From NCBI GenBank assembly GCA_916048095.2, contig OU696572.1, forward strand, positions 6,219,362 through 6,283,361: 64,000 nt of DNA, given 5' to 3'. Below, in pieces: positions 57,081 to 64,000 of the stretch; the stretch's first letter is position 1, and every line of letters starts with the position of its first letter. The notes beneath the pieces are model-generated. The model was given only the letters and a program-made list of their open reading frames with translations. It was not told the DNA's origin and did no database searches. A program made the translations under genes and the position numbers. Source of the DNA: Sacculina carcini (lineage: Eukaryota; Arthropoda; Thecostraca; Sacculinidae).

Positions 57081-57707
57081 CTGTCCTCTACTGCGCTCTC
57101 AATACTACTTTATTATCTCTAAGTTACCTTAGATCAACCTCTGTATAATATCACTCCACACTTTTTCTTAGATACTTTTCCTATACAGCGTGTGTTTCTT
57201 ATTGTATTAATCACGTTATATTGTGTGCATATATCTGAGTTATGTTGCATCATATGTGTTGTCCTGTTCATATGGCTTTGTACAGTTTTACCAGTATTGA
57301 TGTGTTGTGGTTCGTACACTGATCTGCATTGAACTGTGTAAGATTTATTGGCTTTCATTAACCTTAGTTACTTATGAGGCATTTGTATGACGTTGAACGC
57401 AATATATTGATTGAAAAAGGAAGAAAAAAAATTCACACAGGCACATTAGATCACAGGCACGCATACATACACCTATAATATCATCTTTTGACATTAAACT
57501 AACGTAGCACGTTTTGATTTGCACCGAAGCAAAAAAGAAAAATGTAAGTGCATGAGAAATGTAACTGATGAAAGAAATATGATTATATCCTAAGCTACTT
57601 TTTACAAGGCTAGGCGACCCCCAGTGAAAGCTTCGCGACCCCCCTGCCAATGCTTCGCGACCCCACAGGGGGTCGCGACCCACCGGTTGGGAACCCCTGG
57701 TTTAGAA

Positions 57708-58041
57708 TCTAAACGATTGCAGTGTTTTGCAGTGTTTAGAGTGTGGTCTTGCAGTGTTTAGAGTTTAAACACTGCAAGACCACACTGCACAATACCGCTC
57801 AGCATACTGCCACGATAACGAGTTGATTAACCCGTCACCCGATTCACCGAGTTAGTCACCCACTCACGCACGCGCATACGAACACATGCATCACGTGCAT
57901 TTCGAGACACCGAGCCAACGCCACCTAGATACGCCACCTAATAGTCTAGGTGGCATTGACCGAGCACACATCCGCAGCAACATGAACCCGATGACTCAGT
58001 GATGACCTTGAATGCTGCAACGTTCACAATGCGTTCTCACA
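57708..58041 (-). mobile_element. Inverted LTR related to that at 48.3 kb
   Basis: On the minus strand it starts TGTGAGAACGCATTGTG at 58,041 and follows the LTR at 48,329-48,613 closely, except for a 45-bp insertion at 57,915-57,959. At its far end a 21-bp inverted repeat (57,740-57,760 and 57,766-57,786) folds back on itself. Gypsy sequence, interrupted by the hAT element, lies beyond. Confidence 0.75.
57915..57959. mobile_element. 45-bp insertion with 5-bp target duplication
   Basis: Within the LTR, CCGAG is present on both sides (57,910-57,914 and 57,960-57,964), and the related LTR at 48.4 kb has one copy of the site (TCGGTGTCTCG) and no insertion. The insert contains CCACCTAATAGTCTAGGTGG, a palindromic core, and a further CCACCTAG. 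A similar sequence lies at about 6731-6785. Confidence 0.8.
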
Positions 58042-59480
58042 CTAGTGTTTTCAATAAATGTTAGTTTTTCGAACTGAAACGTCTCTTTATCTCTATGAAA
58101 CCGTATTTCGGGCCCTGGTTGAGAATAAAAAGTCGATGGACTCAAATTAGATCCATTAAAAAGTGGATAGACTCTGCCGTTTCAAACGGAAATTCAGCCA
58201 TGGACAAATATTAGCCAACATTATGCCAAACATAAGCCAACAATCTGGCGAAATTAACCATCTTTGCTGTTTTATTCTTCGTTTTCCTGATTTAATTGTA
58301 TGCTCATTTTTATGGTTTGCCCGATTCTATCGTGTTTTCCTTTCCTTTCTTCTTGTTTCTAAGCAGTTTAGCTCAATCTCACAATATCCTATATTTCCCA
58401 TTCCAAATACGCTTAACTTCTATACGAACTGGCAACAAAAATGTCAGCGGTAGCCCTTCATACATCATAGCTGTGCATATTTCACGTGCATGCGCACCTC
58501 TGGGCTCTTCAAGTAATTGCGTCGCGTACATAGAATCATCTGTAGTGTATCATAGTGTTTGCTCCGCCCAAGCTCAAGGCCGCTGCTCTTCCGCCGCATG
58601 TTGTGCTCCTACACCCAACATTGACGGACGGCCCAATAGCCCGCGGCTATTATCTGCTCTCACCTGTTCCACCATTGTACTATGTGTGTGTGTATGTGTG
58701 TGTGTTTTTGTGCGTGTGTGCTTATGCGACGTATGTGGGCTTGCGTGAGTGGGTGTATAGTACAATATGCACTGTATGCATTGTGTCGGTGTACGTGCGT
58801 GTACCAGTGTGTGTGTGTGTGTCTTGTCAAATCGTACACCTGTAATTGGTCAAAAGTACGAGCCTCGTGCGTGAATGTGGTGAGTGCTCATGTTTATACC
58901 ATATATTCTGTGTTCTATTCATCTCGACAGCATTCAGCTGGTGTGCTGACGAATGCGGCATGCCTACTCTCCAGCAATGAAATGCTGTTATCAGCACTTT
59001 CTGAGGTAATAACATAGCACAAAAGCTTTATGAATAGAGGCCATACGTATTTCGAATAATTTCAATCTTGTGTAGTAAAGAAGGCGCTTTAACGGGTCAC
59101 TCAAGGATACAAATGTCAGTGAAGCACGATTAAAACACGCGGTTGATGCATCAACCAAATGCATCTATCACTATAATGTATTCAGGTAACAATATTTCCA
59201 TTTCTATGTTGAGAATACTGAATCATGTTTGTCATTTCGAGCACTCTCCGTATATTTGGGTACTTTGATTACTCCACCAGTGTTCCAAAACCACGAGACT
59301 CACCGGTTCATTTCGATTCACCGGCTCAGTTACACTGGGCAACAATTTTTTACTTTTTGGATGTTGTCTAGATTTTTACAACTGATTTAGGGTGTTTTTG
59401 TAATGCTGAATCGGAAAATGGCATCCGTTTTTCTTCATCATGTCAGGTTTTTGTGCTACGTTGATTTGAGAAAAAACATC
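58042..59480. other. No gene recognised; TG-rich segment
   Basis: AT-rich DNA with a TG-rich microsatellite-like stretch at 58,680-58,825 that has the look of an LTR promoter region, but no partner repeat was found. Confidence 0.4.
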
Positions 59481-59489
59481 TTGTGACAA

Positions 59490-60202
59490 CAAGTATCATC
59501 CTGAATACGTTTTAAGAATAAAATCGTTTTCAATTTCTCCACTGTCAATCCTAGAAAGCCTGGTACAAGTAAGCGAAACACTCGCTATCCTTGTCCCTTG
59601 GTGAACTGCAGCGGAGGAAGGAGTAGTATGTCTTTGTCCATCAGAGGATCGTAGATGACGTTGTTTTCTTTGCAAGACACCAATTCCCCCGCAGAGGCTA
59701 GTCCTTCGTGTAATGCTGAGCACGTTCCGTACTATCCCACATGCGCAGAAAGCATGGGTACTTGGTGAAGCCAGACTGTTGTCCCAACAAAAAGCTCATC
59801 ATCTTCACAAAAACAAATCATCCAATTATGCCAATCAGAACCAATTTTTTTTAACACATACTTCACCGATTCATACTTCGTCTTCAGTGTTGTCGAGTTA
59901 GATAAGGGGTATAGAGGCAAACTAGTTGTCGTTGTGTAGCAGAACACATTTCAGTGATCGCTTGCTGCTGTCAATGAACAGTCTCCAATATTTGGGTTCA
60001 TAATGCGGCACTCCATACTTGAACAGAAGCTGCGCAATATATGCACAGTACACCAAATCCTTTTCTTTAGATAATGAACGGAGGTATTCTTTATGCCTGT
60101 TGAAGAAAATTTGATTCGACCACTGTCAGAGGGAATGTTTTTATCCTTCAATATGCCAACAGTTCGGCAGACACCTTTGACAAGCTGAGGTCACGGACTG
60201 TG
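59490..60202 (-). pseudogene. Distal part of a split multi-copy family pseudogene
   Basis: On the minus strand VRDLSLSKVSAELLA (60,195 onward), then LPLYPLSNSTTLKTKYESVK and VLKKIGSDWHNWMICF, then MMSFLLGQQSGFTKYPCFLR, WDSTERAQHYTKD and FLGLTVEKLKTIF follow in order over several frames. From memory this matches a large uncharacterised protein family found in many copies in arthropod genomes. Function unknown. The proximal part is at 63,299-63,823, across the foldback-like element. Confidence 0.7.
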
Positions 60203-60660
60203 CCTTTTACAATTTGATTTCTCCCAGCTGAAAACAAAATTGTCACAATTGAAAACAACTTTGTCCCAACCGAAATCAAATTAGTCCCAATTGAAATGAA
60301 ATTTGTCCCAACTGAAATCAAAATTGTCCCAACATAAATCAAATGTGTCCCAACTGGAATAATATTTATCCCGACTGAAATTAGAATTGTCCCAACTAGG
60401 ATCACAATGCAAGTTATTGATTTTATATTTAATATCAATATTTATTATTGTCAGCACATTTTTATTATTTAACTTTTAATTTTTTTGTTCGATTGCATAC
60501 GTATAAACATTTCGACGGATTTGTGTGAACGCAGGCGTGTGCGTATCGGTTTGCGGTGTCTTGTTGGCGCGTGTGAGGCTGCAATGCCCCCGCGCGCCCG
60601 TCTTCTTATACATATTTTGTCTTATATGTAGGACACTTTTACAAGCTAACCAGCCTTTAA

Positions 60661-62251
60661 CACTAGAAGGACCGGAGCCGTCAATTGACGGCTATTCAAA
60701 TTTCAGTCTAAAATAACTTCTCACTGGTTAGGGTTACATAATTGTATTTTCCTGACTTTTATTTTTTGGTAAAATGAACATATTGAGAAAATATTAGTTG
60801 TCTAGCATTAATATTTCTTTTCTATAGAAACACAACTACCTAGAAGGACCAGAGCCGTCAATCGACGGCTGTCATTTGGGATGGGTGTTTTCTGCAATTT
60901 TTTCTCAAAACTATTCATCAGTACATATATTCAAATAATTTCAACAACGCTAAATCTAATGGTGCTAAAATTATTATAATATAAATAATTTTAAGGGGTG
61001 TAAATTAAAAAGTACAAGTTAAATTAAAAAGTACAAGTTTACCGTATCATACAAAATGGGCACGTTTATCTCAATTTACATTGTTAGATAGTTTTTCTGG
61101 CAATTTTCTGGCATTTTATGGCAATTTAACAAACACCATTGAATATATCAGTTTAATATCTTTGTAATGGTATACCGTTTGTTATATTTGGATTCATGTT
61201 TATATCGCAAAAAGGTACAAATTCTTGGAAGAATCTGTAGAGTCGACTGACGGCTGCACACGTTTTTTACATGTTCGACTCTGTACAATGCATGAAACAT
61301 TTGTATTAATATGTGTTATATGTATTATATTTATATTTCATGATACACATACATTCTTATCACCATCAATCGAATATACTAGAATTCAATTACACAATTA
61401 TTTTAAATTAAATTATTTAGTAAAACATAATGGGTATTGGGTTTTAGCATGCGTTCGGGCATCACAATAGTTTGACTGATCTGATTCATCAGATGGTGCA
61501 ACTTGGAAGCGAAAGAGTGCTTGCTCGACTTCCACCTCATCCACTTGTTTCTTTGTCCGCATTATTGCACAACGGCAGTGCTGTTATATTGTGCAAGACC
61601 AACGACAATGTTCAAAACTAGAGCACCTCAAAAGTTTACATTTTCGTTATGAAACCAAGCTCACAAACCAATATACAATACTACAGTACGCCCGGTGCAG
61701 CCTGAAAATTTTTAGATCACCAAGCTGCAGGTGATTCTCTTGCATGTACACTCATATTATGCATGGACATACTCGCTAGATATACCCCTATTGACTAAAC
61801 GAATTCACTAAATCTGTACTGCTATGTACTCTAGTGGTCAGACCCCCAATTGACGACTGCGGTTCTTCCTGGTTTATCACAATATTTTGCTATAAATTAG
61901 TCAGTGAATTGCAACATAATTATATCATTTCATAGAACGCAAAAATATATTTCCAATGGTTGGTGTTAAATGGTCATGAATAGTATTTAACGCGACCTAA
62001 TAATTAAACTGTACAAACATTTTCATTTTTTGTTCAATATGGAATATTTAAATTGACCTCACGGCACCAAAAATAACTTTTATCTCAATTAAATTAACGC
62101 CATTGGATTCAACGTTGTCTAAACCATAAGGAACATTATATTTCCAACCAATTTTTGGAAAACAATTGTCTATACAGCAGTCCTTATTTGACAGCCGTCA
62201 ATTGATGTCACCGATCCTTATACGTAGTTCAAATTTTCGGTTCTTCTCGTG
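60661..62251. mobile_element. TTAA-flanked piggyBac-like non-autonomous element
   Basis: TTAA stands on both sides (60,657-60,660 and 62,252-62,255). The left end is CACTAGAAGGACCGG, and the right end read inward is CACGAGAAGAACCG. TTAA target and C-A-C terminal bases are typical of piggyBac-like elements. Inside each end lies the palindrome AGCCGTCAATTGACGGCT or a decayed form. The interior has no transposase and holds further copies of the end sequence (60,840; 61,230; 61,836). Confidence 0.65.
60676..60693. repeat. 18-bp perfect palindrome, repeated
   Basis: AGCCGTCAATTGACGGCT. The same palindrome recurs at 62,555-62,572 (perfect) and with one or a few changes at 60,853-60,870 and 62,193-62,210, each next to a GGACCGG or CCGATC motif of element ends. 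It may be a transposase-binding site; this is inference. Confidence 0.9.
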
Positions 62252-62584
62252 TTAAATATCAATTAACATGTTTACTTTAATTGTATTGTCAGATAGAGCA
62301 TAAAAGGATATTTCTATTGGTGGTTGTTAAATTGACATAACCCTTATATTAAGCAAATTAACAGTACAAACGTGCAAAATTCTATATTTATAAAAAAAAG
62401 TTGGGATTTTCATATTGAATTTACGACTCTTAAATTTCTTTTGAGTTTAATTCTATTATCACCATTGGATTCAGCGTTGTCTAATTCACTAGAAAACGTA
62501 AATCACGAATCATTTTAGAAAAAAGTCGCTAAGAAAAAAGAAGTCTTAATTGACAGCCGTCAATTGACGGCTCCGATCATTTTA

Positions 62585-62912
62585 AATGGATAAATGCCTA
62601 AGTGACAGCTGCTACACGGGAAGAAGCCGAATCTTATCAACACACAGGGTGCCCCGTGCAGCTCGCTGCCACCGCAGAACCGACCCTCTCCACGCTATGG
62701 CGCCACAAGGACGTAAGACGTATTAGAGAGGGCCACCTCTCCAGAATGCATGACGCAACTCATGACTGGTATCTGGTACCATCATTTTCTGCTGGGTGGA
62801 CAGCGGCTGTGGGATTGTAGAATTCGTCCTATGAAATTGTGCTCGGCCGGGCTTCGAACCAAGGACCTCCCGCTTGTGAGGCGGGTGTGCTAACAACTGC
62901 ACCACGGAGTCC
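62585..62912 (-). mobile_element. tRNA-derived SINE
   Basis: The minus strand starts GGACTCCGTGGTGCAGTTG at 62,912. It folds like a tRNA: a perfect anticodon stem CCCGC/GCGGG around CTCACAA (anticodon CAC, Val) and a B box GGTTCGAAGCC. The acceptor stem is not closed at the 3' side (GAGCAC instead of GGAGTCC), so it is not a functional tRNA gene. About 250 bp of unrelated body follows. It interrupts a second copy of the piggyBac-like end (compare 62,193-62,251 with 62,555-62,584 plus 62,917-62,946). Confidence 0.75.
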
Positions 62913-62927
62913 ACATTCTATGTAGTT

Positions 62928-62970
62928 CAATTTTCCGGTCCTTCTATATGCTAGAAGAACCGGAAAATTG
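62928..62970. repeat. Inverted repeat joining two element ends
   Basis: Arms of 19 bp (62,928-62,946 and 62,952-62,970) with one mismatch around TATGC. Each arm is the AGAAGRACCGGAAAATTG end of the piggyBac-like family, so two ends lie head to head. Confidence 0.85.
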
Positions 62971-63298
62971 CTAAATTGTTTCTATACGCTAGTGTTTACG
63001 CTAAGTGACTACATAATAGTTTACAGTTAAACAAGTCCTAACATTCTCAAAATATAAATATTGAAAACAATAATTGGATAAGCCATTAAATACTGGTCAT
63101 TTAAGTTTGGATCATTTTAATTCCAATTGGGGAAGTTTTAAATTCATTTTGAATATATCTGATTTAAATTGGGACAAATCTGATTTTAGTTGGGATAGTT
63201 TTGATTTTAGTTGGGATAGTTTTGATTTTAGTTGCGACCAATTTGATTTCAGTTGGGACAATTTTGATTTAAGTTGGGACAAATCAAATTGTAAAAGG

Positions 63299-63823
63299 TA
63301 TAGATCATTCAACTCCTTTTGGGAAAATGGATGTGGAGCATTATCTTTTTGAAAACCATTTGTTCTTCATGTTCTCCATCACTGCAGTTATCTTTGTCAC
63401 TAATGTTAGGAAATTTTCCGAATACAGGCACTTGAATTTCATCACAGAAAGCTACCGTTCGGCGTGCTGATTGAAGATCAGGAGGCTGCCCGATTCTTTC
63501 TGTTGATCCCAGTCACATCAACAGCGCAGAAGTAGCAGTACGTGACCTGGTTTGTCGGCTCCCTCCAAACCATGGATATTCCAAAGTTCAGACTCATCTT
63601 GCCGTTGGTCCACCCACTTAGAGTCTCGGTGCATGCCTTGCATAACATACGTGACGCTGAAGCTTCATCCTGGTCGCATAGTCCAATACCAAAATATGCA
63701 TGGTAAGCACGCCTTATGAAAATGGTGACTCGCTTCCTATTAGGAGCAAATGGCTCCACATATGTAGCAGAACACATCGGACTTATCTCTGCACCATCTT
63801 TGGGCCGTAGCCATCTCATTCAC
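63299..63823 (-). pseudogene. Proximal part of the split multi-copy family pseudogene
   Basis: An open minus frame (63,819-63,478) with LRPKDGAEISPMCSATYVEP, RMLCKACTETLSGWTNGKMS and MVWREPTNQVTYCYFCAVDV. Two C-x2-C pairs suggest metal binding. Past a stop, ARRTVAFCDEIQVPVFGKFP and HPFSQKELNDL lead to the foldback-like element at 63,298. A 61-bp intron (63,824-63,884) with a GTAAGT donor and CTGCAG acceptor may separate it from an upstream exon at 63,885-64,000, but the frames do not join cleanly. Confidence 0.65.
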
Positions 63824-64000
63824 CTGCAGAACAAAAATAGGTGTCTTTCCAATGTACAGTCAAATATACACCGATTACACTTACGACGTTTGTCGTATTT
63901 CCATGTCGCAGCACGTGCCTCATCTGAACAGAGCAAGATTACATCACTGTCTGAAGTGGCATTTAAATCCTTTTCATTGACCAGGAAGCACGCATCCATA

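Larger units (their letters stand above)
52750..57430 (+). mobile_element. I-like LINE nested in the hAT element
   Basis: The 5' boundary lies between about 52,750 and 53,020; the region holds CA repeats and a 50-bp duplication (52,888 and 52,938). ORF1 and ORF2 follow, and the 3' end is an A-rich tail at 57,412-57,429 (GAAAAAGGAAGAAAAAAAA). Downstream sequence returns to the hAT element. It is a nearly full-length copy. Orientation is opposite to the hAT transposase. Confidence 0.85.
50579..57699 (-). mobile_element. hAT element of the Charlie type, carrying a nested LINE
   Basis: The terminal inverted repeats are CAGGGGTTCCCAACC at the left (50,579) and GGTTGGGAACCCCTG at the right (to 57,699). 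The 8-bp target GTTTAGAA is present on both sides (50,571-50,578 and 57,700-57,707), the size expected of hAT elements. A transposase relic runs on the minus strand. Near the right end the repeated TCGCGACCC text is typical of Charlie-like elements. About 4.7 kb of the 7.1 kb is a nested LINE. Confidence 0.95.
60203..63298. mobile_element. Foldback-like element with 18-bp TIRs and inverted 21-bp arrays
   Basis: Both ends read CCTTTTACAATTTGATTT inward (60,203-60,220 and, reversed, 63,281-63,298), an 18-bp perfect inverted repeat. Directly inside each end is an array of 21-bp units (type CTGAAATCAAAATTGTCCCA plus A): about nine at 60,207-60,395 and at least six clear ones at 63,168-63,290, in opposite orientation. 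The element splits a pseudogene between ELNDL and VRDLSLS codons. No transposase is recognised inside. No clear target duplication (TG on one side, TA on the other). Confidence 0.8.

Noticed and set aside
59732..60438. Separate small minus-strand genes
   Set aside because: The left ones are frames of one decayed pseudogene and the repetitive one (60,148-60,438) is a translation of the 21-bp array.
62839..62912. Functional tRNA-Val gene
   Set aside because: The acceptor stem does not close and a non-tRNA body follows; a SINE explains it better.
63074..63352. Repeat-containing protein with Asp-Ser-Phe-rich motif on the plus strand
   Set aside because: It is a translation of the right 21-bp array, which is open on both strands.

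Overview
This 64 kb window is eukaryotic, AT-rich and almost entirely built from transposable elements in several layers. There is no operon structure, no rRNA or intact tRNA gene, and no convincing intact host gene. Repeated GGTTAGG-type tracts, hAT, Tigger, MULE and piggyBac-like relics, many CR1/I-type LINEs, Ty3/gypsy elements and long (CA)n tracts point to an invertebrate animal. The TTAGG-like tracts and a pseudogene resembling a multi-copy arthropod family make an arthropod most likely, but the species cannot be named from the sequence.

Layout. 1-4.7 kb: a diverged 390-bp tandem repeat, a crowd of Helitron-like terminal fragments including a 460-bp head-to-tail pair, and a hAT-like MITE. 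7.3-8.8 kb: a short non-autonomous LTR element. 12.0-15.1 kb: a chimeric gypsy element (PR-RT of one family joined to RNaseH-IN-LTR of another). 15.4-17.7 kb: a BEL-like LTR relic and a 453-bp tandem duplication. 17.7-19.3 kb (minus): a gypsy relic cut by a CR1/L2-like LINE (19.3-21.0 kb). 21.6-27.6 kb: LINE ORF1 and ORF2 fragments and a FLYWCH/MULE transposase relic.

27.85-37.7 kb is a three-level nest: an LTR element, interrupted in its RT by a minus-strand Ty3/gypsy element (29,791-36,320, 190-bp LTRs, target duplication AGTT), itself interrupted in RNaseH by a third LTR element (31,645-33,583, target duplication CGTAC). 37.8-48.6 kb holds a Tigger-like tail, three copies of one LINE family, a gypsy gag relic, and a hAT (ZMYM1-like) transposase relic whose putative intron carries a 17-bp minisatellite. 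48.9-58.0 kb holds rearranged gypsy pieces and a Charlie-type hAT element (50,579-57,699, 8-bp duplication GTTTAGAA) that contains an almost full I-like LINE with RNase H.

59.5-63.9 kb is a pseudogene of a multi-copy family split by a foldback-like element (60,203-63,298) with 18-bp perfect terminal inverted repeats and inverted 21-bp arrays. Inside that element lie a TTAA-flanked piggyBac-like MITE, repeated palindromes and a tRNA-derived SINE.

These elements do not work together as a pathway. The window is best read as an insertion history in which target duplications date insertions relative to one another. Nearly every coding region has stops or frameshifts. The least damaged are the minus-strand gypsy polyprotein (one TGA between PR and RT, the RNaseH insertion, one frameshift before IN) and the I-like LINE (four nonsense codons and one frameshift).
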